A stretch of 34,697 nucleotides of DNA. Origin: CAZPBO01 sp964584815 (GTDB taxonomy: Bacteria > Planctomycetota > SKW154). The stretch lies in NCBI GenBank assembly GCA_964584815.1, contig CAZPBO010000020.1:1-34697 (forward strand). The letters are read 5' to 3'. The first letter of the stretch is position 1. Every line of letters starts with the position of its first letter. The translations under genes were made by a program, and so were the position numbers. The notes beneath the pieces are model-generated. The model did not search any database. It saw only the letters and a program-made list of their open reading frames with translations, and had not been told where the DNA came from. Below, one piece after another: positions 16,237-24,700 of this stretch.

Positions 16237-16919
16237 CGCTCCTCCTTTGCGACTCTGCCGTCAACGATGTAGAGGCGGCGCTTGGTGCGGGCGGCAACCG
16301 CTGCATCGTGTGTCACCACCACCACCGTAACACCTTCTGTGTTTATGCGCTCAATGATTTCAAGAATCTGCGCACCTGTTTTTGAATCAAGATTTCCAGT
16401 TGGCTCGTCAGCGAGGAGAACACGCGGTTTTGTGATGAGTGCTCTGGCGATGGCAACGCGCTGGCGTTCCCCGCCGCTCAACTGGCTGGGGATGTGCTTT
16501 GCGCGTTCCGCCATCGCCACCGCTTCCAGCGCTTCCAACGCAAGAGCACGCCTCTCGCTGCGCGGCACACCTCTTATCTTCAGCGGCAATTCCACATTCT
16601 CCACCGCGCTCAAATATGGCTGCAGATAAAAGTCCTGAAACACAAAACCCACAACACGGTTGCGGAAATCCGCCAACTTCTCATTGCTCATCGCCGAAAT
16701 ATTGTCCTCATCCACAAAAACTGTCCCCTCATCGGGTCGGTCAAGCCCTCCCATAAGGTGGAGAAGCGTTGACTTGCCCGAACCGCTCGGTCCAACTATC
16801 GCCACAAACTCCCCACGGTCAATCAGAAGGTCAACACCATCAACTGCCACCACCTCCTTCTGCCCCAGGTGGTAACACTTCCGCACCTTCTCCAGTCGGA
16901 GCCTCGCTCCCTTGCTCAC
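16233..16919 (-). CDS. LolD/MacB-type ABC transporter ATPase
   Basis: 228 aa. Walker A GPSGSGKSTLLHLMGGLDRP, the insertion VFQDFYLQPYLSAVENVELPL, signature LSGGERQRVAIARAL, Walker B VLLADEPTGNLDS and VVVTHD are all canonical for the LolD/MacB subfamily. The GTG at 16919 behind AAGGAGAAGAA is the best start; the open frame reaching 17006 lies inside the upstream gene. The first 26 codons still overlap the 3' end of the DUF2062 gene in a different frame. Partner of the downstream permease. Confidence 0.92.
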   Translation of the reverse strand: MSKGARLRLEKVRKCYHLGQKEVVAVDGVDLLIDRGEFVAIVGPSGSGKSTLLHLMGGLDRPDEGTVFVDEDNISAMSNEKLADFRNRVVGFVFQDFYLQPYLSAVENVELPLKIRGVPRSERRALALEALEAVAMAERAKHIPSQLSGGERQRVAIARALITKPRVLLADEPTGNLDSKTGAQILEIIERINTEGVTVVVVTHDAAVAARTKRRLYIVDGRVAKEER

Positions 16920-17457
16920 ACTTCTTCTCCTTCCTTTCCCTGTAGCGTCTGACAGCCCGCAGCGTAAAGATATAAGCGAAAACGCCAAGCAATACCCCAG
17001 ACACAAACCCTCCGAAGAACATAACAGGGTAAGCCTGCGCTGTTATCTGCCCCAACCCTTTTACGAAGCCCCACAGGGTGCCGAAAAAACCTGACGACTT
17101 CACCGAAAGCGCCTTCTCTATATCAGCCCATGTGAGCGGTTTTATGTTGAGAAAAGGTTTTAGAATCAGCCCGCCAAACCAGTAGTCAAACCAGTATATC
17201 GGAACGATTGTGACAGGATTTGAGAGCCAAACAAGTGCCACCGCAGCCAGTCGGTTGGCTCGGCAAATAGCCGCAAATATCACCGCAAGTGTCATCTGAA
17301 TTCCCACAGTGGGAGTCATCCCGATAAGAGTGCCCAGCGCCACCCCTCGCGCTATGCGCTCAGGTGTGTCATCCAACTGCAGCAACTTACGGAAAAAACC
17401 CTTAAACCTTCCGCGCAAAAAGTGCCCCTTATCTGCGCCACCATTATCGCCGAACAA
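16840..17457 (-). CDS. DUF2062 membrane protein
   Basis: 205 aa. Residues ~15-170 match the DUF2062 pattern: LQLDDTPERIARGVALGTLIGMTP, VWLSNPVTIVPIYWFDYWFG, and a long C-terminal helix with FFGGFVSGVLLG. Function is unknown; the family often sits by glycosyltransferase or envelope genes. The tail after residue 178 is Glu/Gly/Pro-rich and is encoded in the 80 nt shared with the LolD-like gene. The start is a TTG with GAAGGGG upstream, so the exact N-terminus is uncertain. First gene of the minus-strand envelope transport operon. Confidence 0.82.
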   Translation of the reverse strand: MFGDNGGADKGHFLRGRFKGFFRKLLQLDDTPERIARGVALGTLIGMTPTVGIQMTLAVIFAAICRANRLAAVALVWLSNPVTIVPIYWFDYWFGGLILKPFLNIKPLTWADIEKALSVKSSGFFGTLWGFVKGLGQITAQAYPVMFFGGFVSGVLLGVFAYIFTLRAVRRYRERKEKKCEQGSEAPTGEGAEVLPPGAEGGGGS

Positions 17458-17553
17458 CCCGTCCCCTTCAAGAAGACCAAAAGAACTGCATTTTTACTTG
17501 AGCAAAAGCAAAAGAAGCGTTAGCCTTTTCCAAAACGATGTAGGGAGGTGAGT

Positions 17554-17646
17554 TTGGGCAGTGTTCTGAAGTGGCGTCGCAAAAAGATAAAGAAACACAA
17601 GTTGAAGAAGAGGCGTAAGCGGATGCGCCACAAGTCCAAAAAGTGA
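17554..17646 (+). CDS. Tiny basic protein of the AURKAIP1/COX24 (bL38/mS38-like) family
   Basis: A 30-residue frame: it begins MGSVLKWRRKKIKKHKLKKR and ends in a further Arg/Lys/His-rich segment. The pattern S-V-L-K-W-R-R-K-K-I-x-K-H-K is the signature of the AURKAIP1/COX24 domain, found in mitochondrial mS38 and in very short bacterial ribosome-associated proteins. GGGAGG with a 5-nt spacer supports the TTG at 17554; an in-frame GTG two codons upstream is too close to that site. It is alone on the plus strand, divergent from DUF2062 and convergent with ruvX (13 nt between stops). Easily missed because of its size. Confidence 0.78.
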   Translation: MGSVLKWRRKKIKKHKLKKRRKRMRHKSKK

Positions 17647-17659
17647 GTGTTCGGGACTG

Positions 17660-18085
17660 TCATTCTTCTTGGTCGGGTCTGATTTGGAGATGGCGCAGAT
17701 AGTCTGCCAGTATTATCTGGGCGGCTTTCATATCAGCATCTCCTTTTTGCGAGCGTTTTCCCAGAAGCCGCTGCGCCATTACTGTTGTGTAGAATTCCAC
17801 AAATTCTTCAACGGGGCAGGGAAGCGCTTTACGGAGCGCCTCAATGATGCGGCGGGCAAAGATTTCCATATCTGCCGTTTTGCCGTCTGTGCGGCGCGGC
17901 ACACCCACCACCACCGCCACCACATCCTGCTCCTCAACAATCCGCTTTATACGCCGCGCAAGCGCTGCCACACCACGATACGACAGAACGCAAAAAGGAC
18001 TCACCGCCACCTGATGCTCATCCGATATCGCCACCCCCACACGCCTCTTGCCCACATCCAACGCCAGCACCCTACCCTTATTCAT
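17660..18085 (-). CDS. ruvX: RuvX/YqgF-family RNase H-fold nuclease
   Basis: 141 aa, the usual size for RuvX, a putative Holliday junction resolvase also implicated in 16S pre-rRNA 5' processing. Visible are LALDVGKRRVGVAISD with the first catalytic Asp, VVGVPRRTDG, and KGDADMKAAQIILADYL with the last Asp. The middle motif, usually DERLTT, reads FVEFYTT here and lacks the Asp and Arg. The start is the ATG at 18085, which overlaps the nadE stop by 8 nt; the longer frame reaching 18196 lies within nadE. Ribosome site weak (GGGGG). Confidence 0.87.
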   Translation of the reverse strand: MNKGRVLALDVGKRRVGVAISDEHQVAVSPFCVLSYRGVAALARRIKRIVEEQDVVAVVVGVPRRTDGKTADMEIFARRIIEALRKALPCPVEEFVEFYTTVMAQRLLGKRSQKGDADMKAAQIILADYLRHLQIRPDQEE

Positions 18086-18860
18086 CCCCCATTCCCAACA
18101 ACCGTGGACCGCGACGCTTGAATTCTGTTTGCCGCATAAGGTTTGCAATATGCTCCACCTTATCGCGGGCGAATCCTGCCGCCACAACATCTTCAATGCT
18201 CATCCGCCTGTCCACAAGACGCACAAGGATTGCGTCGGCTTCTTTGTATGTTATCCCCAATTCCCCCTCATCTGTCTGTCCCGGCCACAAATCTGCTGAC
18301 GGTTTTTTCTCCACTATTCTTTGTGGAATACCAACATAACGCGCCAACTCCCAAACCTGCGTCTTGTAAAGCCAGACAATCGGCGCAAACGAAAAAGCAC
18401 CGTCGCCAAACAAGGTGAAATATCCAAGAAGGTATTCGGTTTTGTTACCTGTGCCGGCGACAAGGGCGTTTGAGCGTTTTGCGGTGTCAAATAAGAGCGC
18501 CATGCGGGTGCGTGCTGCGAAATTGCCGCGTCGCACTCTGTCCGCATCTGAACGCAAAGCGACAAACGCATCCACCACAGGCGTTATCTCAAGCGTCTCG
18601 GTCTTAATACCCAAAAGACGCGCTAACTCTTCGGCGTCCTCTATCGCGGAAGGGCTGGATGTCTTATACGGCATAAGGAGGGCGAGGGTGTTGTCGCGTC
18701 CCGCGGCTTCAGCACAAAGGGCAGCCACAACCGCAGAATCCACACCACCAGAAAGCCCCAAAACCACCTTCTCAAGCCCTGCATCGGCAAGACAGCGTCG
18801 GATGAACTCAACGCAGCGCTTTTTTGCTGCTTTCACATCAAACGCAAGCAGAGGGTCCAT
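18078..18860 (-). CDS. nadE: NH3-dependent NAD+ synthetase
   Basis: 260 aa. Catalyses adenylation and amidation of nicotinate adenine dinucleotide to NAD+. The PP-loop is LGLSGGVDSAVVAAL (SGGVDS at 37-42). NALVAGTGNKTEYLLGYFTLFGDGA and KPSADLWPGQTDEGELGITY are conserved substrate-site segments. No N-terminal glutaminase domain is present, so ammonia is the nitrogen source or comes from a separate protein. The ATG at 18860 overlaps the ftsY stop (TGATG), with GGAGGGGAGGTG upstream; a GTG one codon earlier is possible. Confidence 0.95.
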   Translation of the reverse strand: MDPLLAFDVKAAKKRCVEFIRRCLADAGLEKVVLGLSGGVDSAVVAALCAEAAGRDNTLALLMPYKTSSPSAIEDAEELARLLGIKTETLEITPVVDAFVALRSDADRVRRGNFAARTRMALLFDTAKRSNALVAGTGNKTEYLLGYFTLFGDGAFSFAPIVWLYKTQVWELARYVGIPQRIVEKKPSADLWPGQTDEGELGITYKEADAILVRLVDRRMSIEDVVAAGFARDKVEHIANLMRQTEFKRRGPRLLGMGDE

Positions 18861-19810
18861 CACCTCCCCTCCTCATCGCCGCCAAGAAGCGCGTCCACAA
18901 ATTGCCGCGGATTGAATGCGGCGATGTCCTCAAGCCCTTCCCCAACTCCCACAAGTTTGACGGGAATCCCCAACTCCTCTCTTATGGCGATGACGACTCC
19001 GCCTTTTGCGGTGCCGTCAAGTTTGGCAAGGAATATGCCCGTTATGTCAATGGCTTCTTTGAATTTCTTTGCCTGTGCGATGCCGTTCTGCCCGACAGTT
19101 GCGTCCATAACGAGGAGCGCTTCGTGGGGGGAACCGGGGAGTTTTTGAGAGACGACTCTGACAATCTTACGCAATTCTTCCATAAGAGGCGTTTTGGTGT
19201 GTAGTCTGCCTGCGGTGTCAACGATGATGTGTTTTGCGGAGCGTGCGATGGCTGCGTTTATAGCGTCGTAAGCGACGGCGGCGGGGTCAGCGCCCATCTG
19301 ATGCGCAACCAGATGAACGAGGCGCCCTTTTGGAGATTCGGAGTTTATACGGTCTGCCCATTTTTTGAGTTGGTCAATGGCGGCGGCGCGGAATGTGTCG
19401 CAGGCTGCTATCACAACCCCTTCGCCTTCTGATGCAAACTGATACGCCAGTTTTGCGATGGATGTGGTTTTGCCCGTTCCGTTGACCCCTGCGAAGAGGT
19501 AGAGGGTCGGCGGGGAGGTGGCGCGTGCAAGCGGTGCCGGCTCCCCCAGTATTTCAAGCAGCCGCCGACGCAGATATGCGAAAACCTGCTGGGTGTCGGC
19601 AACATCGCCTTTGTGGTAGGCGTCGCGCACCTCCTCCACAAGGCGGAGACTCAAATCAACACCGCAGTCGGCGCTTATCAACGCCTCTTCCAACGCGCTA
19701 AGCGTCTCCTCGCTCAGCCGGCGACCAAGGATTGAGGAAAAGAGCGCCCTCGTCTTGCGCAACCCCTTGCTTATCCTGTTGAAAGCCCTTTTTATGAAAC
19801 CGAGCACCAT
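18860..19810 (-). CDS. ftsY: Signal recognition particle receptor FtsY
   Basis: 316 aa. The SRP GTPase receptor docks ribosome-SRP complexes at the inner membrane. The N domain is helical (1-95) with a basic amphipathic start (FIKRAFNRISKGLRKTRALF) suited to membrane binding, and there is no acidic A domain. G motifs: GVNGTGKTT (108-116), DTFRAAAIDQLK (138-149), DTAGRLHT (198-205), KLDGTAKGG and GVGEGLEDIAAFNP, all canonical. The start ATG has AAGGGG upstream. Coupled to nadE downstream. Confidence 0.97.
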   Translation of the reverse strand: MVLGFIKRAFNRISKGLRKTRALFSSILGRRLSEETLSALEEALISADCGVDLSLRLVEEVRDAYHKGDVADTQQVFAYLRRRLLEILGEPAPLARATSPPTLYLFAGVNGTGKTTSIAKLAYQFASEGEGVVIAACDTFRAAAIDQLKKWADRINSESPKGRLVHLVAHQMGADPAAVAYDAINAAIARSAKHIIVDTAGRLHTKTPLMEELRKIVRVVSQKLPGSPHEALLVMDATVGQNGIAQAKKFKEAIDITGIFLAKLDGTAKGGVVIAIREELGIPVKLVGVGEGLEDIAAFNPRQFVDALLGGDEEGR

Positions 19811-19829
19811 CGCAGTTACCCCTTAAGCC

Positions 19830-20582
19830 TTACTCAATAAAATTCACATCCGCAGACACATCAGGTTCGGACTCCTTCAACTTCTCTGCCTGCTCACGGG
19901 TGAGAAATATGGAAACCTCCCACGGAACCGACTGCCCTGCTCTTACCCCTTCCGAAACGACGGTCATTCCCGTGAATTCTTCTCCATCAAAAGCGATGCG
20001 GGCAGTAATAACAACTTTTCTTACAGAAGCCCCCTCTGCTCTCACAATCCCCTTCACAATCGCTTTGCAGAGACCCGCGCCGATTTCGCGAATTCCGTCA
20101 AAGCGAATCGCCTGAAGAGAAACAATCGGCTGCCGGATTGCTGCCCCACTTGAAGCAAGGGAGGAGAAGAGGTTGCTGCGGGAGGCTCTTAAGACGAAGC
20201 CGAAAATGACTATGACGATGACGGCGAGCACGGTGCCGACAGTGCGCGTATTGAAGGATGAAGCCCAGCGGCGTTGGGAGTAAGCGGGAGATAAGATGCT
20301 ATGGAGGGCGCGCTCCCGTTGCCCAGCGTGCACCTTGCAGTAGTAGCGTCCGTGCTCCAGTTTCGCCTCACCGCTTTTGAGCATATCAGGGGTTATAGGA
20401 ATACCACAGACGGCGCAGCGGTGAGTGCGCTGTGCCTGCTCAAACATCCCCGCATAGCGTCCTTGTTTGTCCCCCAACTCAAGGTCTGGCACCTGCCAGT
20501 CTCCTTCTTTTCCTTCCCTGTAACCGCAGAACTGACAGAAATCACGCGGCATCGGACGATTACAACGCGGACAGCGCTTCAT
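19830..20582 (-). CDS. Zinc-ribbon membrane protein (N-terminus at assembly gap)
   Basis: At least 250 aa. A first ribbon CPRCNRP/CQFCG (4-19) precedes a second module CAVCGIPITPDMLKSG...YCKVH (56-85). A transmembrane helix (about 113-131) follows, then an extracytoplasmic beta-rich domain of about 115 residues that may be Ig-like (VVITARIAFDGEEFTGMTVV, VPWEVSIFL). Only three bases separate the ATG at 20582 from the N run, so no ribosome site can be seen and the true start could lie in the gap. The second module closely resembles one in the gene across the gap. Function unknown. Confidence 0.65.
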   Translation of the reverse strand: MKRCPRCNRPMPRDFCQFCGYREGKEGDWQVPDLELGDKQGRYAGMFEQAQRTHRCAVCGIPITPDMLKSGEAKLEHGRYYCKVHAGQRERALHSILSPAYSQRRWASSFNTRTVGTVLAVIVIVIFGFVLRASRSNLFSSLASSGAAIRQPIVSLQAIRFDGIREIGAGLCKAIVKGIVRAEGASVRKVVITARIAFDGEEFTGMTVVSEGVRAGQSVPWEVSIFLTREQAEKLKESEPDVSADVNFIE

Positions 20583-20585
20583 TTT

Positions 20586-20685
20586 NNNNNNNNNNNNNNN
20601 NNNNNNNNNNNNNNNNNNNNNNNNNNNNNNNNNNNNNNNNNNNNNNNNNNNNNNNNNNNNNNNNNNNNNNNNNNNNNNNNNNNNN
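20586..20685. other. Assembly gap (100 N)
   Basis: Exactly 100 N, the conventional filler for a gap of unknown length. It removes the 3' end of one zinc-ribbon gene and the sequence just 5' of the next. Translations through it are not meaningful. Confidence 0.98.
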
Positions 20686-22615
20686 ATCCCGCGTCAAAAT
20701 CGTCAGTGAAGGGGTTGTAGCGCGTGTGGGTAAACAGCGCGAATTTCCCTTTTGCTTTGAACTCCAACACAAGTTCATAGTCACTCCAGCGAAGATAGTT
20801 TTCAAAGATAGGGAAGAAGAGGCACTCAGCGTTTTGAGGCACTTTAAGCAGCAGCAGACCGCCTTTTTTCTGCTTTGTGCCTGTATCGGGGTGCGCCGCC
20901 CAGAAACGCGCATCAAGCAGAGAGGTTTTTCTGCCTACTTTGAGAGGGGGAAGGGGTTTTATCTTAAACTTCTGTGCCCATTTGCGCATGCCCGCATCCC
21001 ACTCCTTCTTCAGCGCTTCATAAGCCCGTCTGCTCGCAGTCCTTATCGCCGCCGCCCGTTTTACCAGCAATTTGTTCTGCTCGTTTCGGCTCTTGTCGTC
21101 GTAGTCAATGTGAACGGCAACGCGAAAAAGCCACGGACGAACAACACCGCCCTTGTAGACAACTTTTATGGTGTTTCTGCCTTTAGGAACTTGCATATCA
21201 AGGGTGGCGATTTCGGTCGCCTTTGTGGATTTCTGAAGGACGAAAAGGCGCGACACACCGTTCAGACTAACCTCAATGCTCGCTTTATCACCCACAACAC
21301 CAGGAATAAGGAAATGGCAGACCACCGCCCCGTAGGCGCTTTTCACCGTCTCAAACTCAAACTCCACCCGAGAGCGGTCTTCTTTGAGGAACCGCACGAA
21401 GGAGTGGTCGCGTCCACTCAGGTTGACGACGAAGGGGAATTCACAAGCGGTGAATTTTCTGACAAGCAAAGTGGTCTGGTTTGGGCGATTGGCGTCAAAC
21501 AGGACAACAGGCGTTGTTGCCAGAAGATTCTGGAGGCGTTGCTTTTGTGCTTGATTGGAACGGGCTTCTTTGAGTTTCCTCTGCGCTTCCTGAAGGCGGC
21601 TGATGAGTCGTTCTACTTTCTGGTGATATGGAGTGTTGGCGAGTTGAGATGCGGTTTTTTTCAACTCTCCGAGCAAGGCGGCGACACCGTCAGCCGTAGG
21701 GGAGTGGAGTTCTTCTTCCACGCGCCGTTTTGTGTCAAGGAATGTGCGCTTTGCTTCGGCAAGATGGAGAAATCGTTCTCGCCGCCTTTCAAGGAGCCGC
21801 CAGTAGGAACCCGCCTCGCGCAGGTATGAAGGGAAAAGGTCCACCGCGTCGGCGGCTTCCTCCCACTCCTCCTGTTTTTCAAGCCTTTTTATCTCCGCCA
21901 AGACGCGCTCGTACTCTTTCTTCGCGACGCCTTCCTCCAAAAGGCGTATCTTGCGTGCGGCGTTGTTGATGTCGGCGAGTCCTTCAACAGGATATTTGCC
22001 TGCAAGCACCTTACTGCGCAGTTCGTCCAGACTGATGCGGGCGAGTTCAAAATCAAGCCCATCTTTGCAGTGTGTCAGTATCCGGTTAATCTTTTTCTGC
22101 AGTTCGGCAAGGAGTCTACGCTTTTTGAGGGTGGCTTGGTCTGGACGGGGCGGCTGAGGGGGTTTTGTGGGGGTTGGTGAGGAGCGTGTGACGATGATGA
22201 TAACGGTTATGACAAGGGCAACAGCGGCAATAACGGGGAGCAGATATTGGGGACGGCGTAGCGAAAAGCGTGTCTGTTCTGTGACGGGAAGAACGACGGG
22301 TGCGGGGAGGTCTTCGGAGGCGGGCTCCACAGGAGGGGCGTCCATTTGCGAGGATGCGGGATTGACTTCTGGTGCGGCGGCGCGGCTGTCCTCAAGCGCC
22401 TTGAAAAGCGGCAGAACCAACTCCATACAGCGAGGGCAGTAGACCTTGCCGTCTTCTGTGGCGAGTGCCACGCCGCTTTTCAAATCCTCTACCGTCACAG
22501 GGCGTCCGCAGCGCTCACACACAAATCCGCGCCGACAACACTCCTTGCAAAACCACACAAAGCCCGCCTGAATCCCCTCCTCGTTCTTGCCACCGCACCG
22601 TGCGCAGACCCTCAT
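20686..22615 (-). CDS. Large zinc-ribbon membrane protein (3' end lost in gap)
   Basis: At least 643 aa. The N-terminus holds three or more Cys pairs: CARCGG (4-7), CKEC (23-26) and CERCGRPVTVEDLKSG...YCPRC (33-63), LIM-like and probably zinc-binding. A proline-rich linker and one transmembrane helix (about 124-143, followed by IVTRSS) come next. Coiled-coil/helical segments (about 160-370) and a beta-rich C-terminal part follow, the last ~80 residues of which (from LLDARFWAAH to WSDYELVLEFKAKGKFALF) faintly recall the DUF1080/LamG-like sugar-binding fold. The ATG at 22615 has GAGGT 8 nt upstream, overlapping the end of asnS. Function unknown; surface or envelope role inferred. Confidence 0.68.
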
Positions 22616-22626
22616 CACACAACACC

Positions 22627-23928
22627 TCACGGCTCAAGCCGATATATCGTGCGCGGAAACGGTATCGCCTCCCTTATATGGTGTATCCCGCATATCCACG
22701 CCACCGTCCTCTCAACCCCCAGACCAAAACCCGCGTGCGGCACGCCGCCGTAACGCCGCAGGTCAAGATACCACCCAAAGACCTTTTCACTTAAGCCCAT
22801 CTCTTCTATCCGCTTACGCAACTTGGCGATGTCCCCGCATCGCTGACCACCACCTATTATCTCGCCATACCCTTCAGGTGCAAGAACATCAAACCCCAAA
22901 ACAAGTTGCGGGTCTTGAGGGTCTTCTTCCATATAAAACGCCTTAATCTTTTTGGGAAAGCGATGAACGATAACGGGTTTTTCAAAGTGAGTTGATATGG
23001 TGGTCTCCTCTGGCGCCCCGAAATCGTCTCCCCACTCAAACCGCTGCCCCTCCCCAACAAGAATCTGAACCGCCTCGCTGTAGGTGATGCGCGGGAACGG
23101 CGGTTTTATGGCTTGGAGTTTTTCCGTATCGCGCTCAAGCACCTCAAGTTCCCGCCCACAGTCCTGCACCACCGCCTCCACTATCTCGCTGACGAACTCC
23201 TCCGCCAGGGTCATCATATCATCAAGTGTGGCATAAGCGACCTCTGGCTCCACCATCCAGAATTCGGTCAGGTGACGGCGGGTTTTGGATTTCTCCGCCC
23301 TGAATGTGGGACCAAAAACAAATATTTTGCCGAAAGCCAGTGCTCCCGCCTCCCCATACAACTGCCCGCTTTGTGTCAGATATGCCTTTCTGTCAAAATA
23401 GTCCACCTCAAAGAGGGTGGTGGTGCCTTCGCAGGCGGTGGGGGTGAGTATTGGCGCATCAAAGAGGACAAATCCACGCGAGAAGAAGAAGTCGTATATG
23501 GCGCGGATCAGGCGGCTTCTTATGCGCAGAATCGCCCACTGCTTTCGGCTGCGAATCCAAAGATGTCGGAGATTGAGGAGGAAGTCAACGCCGTGCTCCT
23601 TTTTGCCGATTGGGTATTCTTCGGCGACACTGACAATCCTCACAGAGGAAATCGTAATCTCCTGCCCTCCTGGAGCGCGCTTGTCGGCACGCACCTTTCC
23701 ACGCACGATGAGTGAGGACTCAAGTGGCAGGTGGTCAAGCGCCACGAAAGTCTCTTCACCGATTTCGGGCATAGTGGTAACGCATTGGACTATACCTGTG
23801 CCATCGCGCACAAGGAGGAACAAAACCTTGCCCTTGCGACGACGGTTGTAGAGCCAGCCGCGAACCTCAACTTCCTCTCCTTGATAGCGCGGCAGGTCCT
23901 CAACATAAACCCACGCCACCTCACTCAC
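22627..23928 (-). CDS. asnS: Asparaginyl-tRNA synthetase
   Basis: 433 aa class IIb synthetase. The N-terminal OB fold (about 1-105, EVEVRGWLYNRRRKGKVLFLLVRDGTG split over strands) binds the anticodon. Motif 2 reads FRAEKSKTRRHLTEFWMVEPE, where FWMVEPE is typical of AsnRS rather than AspRS, and motif 3 reads HAGFGLGVERTVAWICG. The protein therefore charges tRNA-Asn directly. The GTG start overlaps the upstream stop by 4 nt. Confidence 0.94.
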   Translation of the reverse strand: MSEVAWVYVEDLPRYQGEEVEVRGWLYNRRRKGKVLFLLVRDGTGIVQCVTTMPEIGEETFVALDHLPLESSLIVRGKVRADKRAPGGQEITISSVRIVSVAEEYPIGKKEHGVDFLLNLRHLWIRSRKQWAILRIRSRLIRAIYDFFFSRGFVLFDAPILTPTACEGTTTLFEVDYFDRKAYLTQSGQLYGEAGALAFGKIFVFGPTFRAEKSKTRRHLTEFWMVEPEVAYATLDDMMTLAEEFVSEIVEAVVQDCGRELEVLERDTEKLQAIKPPFPRITYSEAVQILVGEGQRFEWGDDFGAPEETTISTHFEKPVIVHRFPKKIKAFYMEEDPQDPQLVLGFDVLAPEGYGEIIGGGQRCGDIAKLRKRIEEMGLSEKVFGWYLDLRRYGGVPHAGFGLGVERTVAWICGIHHIREAIPFPRTIYRLEP

Positions 23929-24227
23929 TGCAGTTTCTCCTGAACGGAACGCAATTTCTGCTGAACAGAACCTTCCTTGTCACGCCGCTCATCAATCTTG
24001 ACCGCCGTCACAACCCTCGCAGCCCCCGCCTCAAACGCCGCCTCGTGCGCCACCCTCACCGCCTCCAGAACACGCTCCATTCGCGCATCCTCCACTATCG
24101 TCCCCATCGCGTGCAAAACCGGCTCAAACCCCGCCTGCCTCAAACGCCTCTGTATCTCCGCCACATACGCACTCAAACTCGCACTCCCCGTCCCCACAGG
24201 AACCACCGTTATGTCCGCTATTATCAT
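23925..24227 (-). CDS. MTH1187-family thiamine-binding protein
   Basis: 100 aa, a single ferredoxin-like domain. The start IIADITVVPVGTGSASLSAYV, the middle GFEPVLHAMGTIVEDARMERVLEAV and the end ARVVTAVKIDERRDKEGSVQQKL match the MTH1187/YkoF-like (formerly DUF77) family, members of which bind thiamine or its pyrimidine. GGAGGAGGGGAG precedes the ATG, and both ends overlap their neighbours (ATGA and GTGA). Why it is coupled to asnS is not apparent. Confidence 0.88.
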   Translation of the reverse strand: MIIADITVVPVGTGSASLSAYVAEIQRRLRQAGFEPVLHAMGTIVEDARMERVLEAVRVAHEAAFEAGAARVVTAVKIDERRDKEGSVQQKLRSVQEKLQ

Positions 24228-24583
24228 CTCCCCTCCTCCTTCAAACGGTTGTAGACCGAAACAAACTTCAGACGCAATTCCGTCAAAACGCGCTCCAACT
24301 CCGCCCGTTCGTCATCCGTCAGATTACCACGCGTCTTCTCCTTCATCATCTCAAGAAGGTCTATCGCGTACTTCGCCTGTGGCAGATTCACCTCCTGCTT
24401 TCCCGTCAAAGGATTGGGAACCTCACCCAGCGCGATGAGGGCGTTGGCAGCCATCGTCTGCACAAACCCCAGAAATGTCGGTTTACCGGCAAAGGAGAAC
24501 TGCTGCTGCACCCGCTCCTCTTCAATCCTGCGGTCCAACTCCTCCGCCTCGCGTCTGGCACGCTCCTTCCAATCCTCGCCCAC
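24224..24583 (-). CDS. DUF1844 protein
   Basis: 119 aa. Residues ~30-95 (FLGFVQTMAANALIALGEVP, then LPQAKYAIDLLEMMKEKTRG and LTDDERAELERVLTELRLKFV) are the DUF1844 pattern, a short helical protein common in PVC bacteria, Acidobacteria and Deltaproteobacteria-type lineages. Function unknown. I prefer the GTG at 24583 because GGAGG is 7 nt upstream; the GTG at 24589 touches the ribosome site. First gene of the run leading through asnS. Confidence 0.86.
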   Translation of the reverse strand: MGEDWKERARREAEELDRRIEEERVQQQFSFAGKPTFLGFVQTMAANALIALGEVPNPLTGKQEVNLPQAKYAIDLLEMMKEKTRGNLTDDERAELERVLTELRLKFVSVYNRLKEEGR

Positions 24584-24666
24584 ATCCACCCCTCCAAAAC
24601 GCGCAAAATCCTACCACCAAAAAAACCCCCCTTCAACAAATTACACCACATCCACACCCATTATGA

Positions 24667-24672
24667 TATAAT
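24667..24672 (+). promoter_or_regulatory. Candidate -10 box in divergent intergenic region
   Basis: A perfect TATAAT lies in a short AT-rich stretch 29 nt before the ATG at 24701, in a region otherwise of moderate to high GC. No convincing -35 box is found at 16-18 nt. The 117-base interval between the two divergent genes holds nothing else I can name. Confidence 0.4.
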
Positions 24673-24700
24673 ATTATGAGGTTGTGTTAGGAAGCAAGGT

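Noticed and set aside
20432..21829. 465-codon open frame on the plus strand crossing the N run
   Set aside because: Open partly because N has no stops; antisense to two well-supported zinc-ribbon genes.
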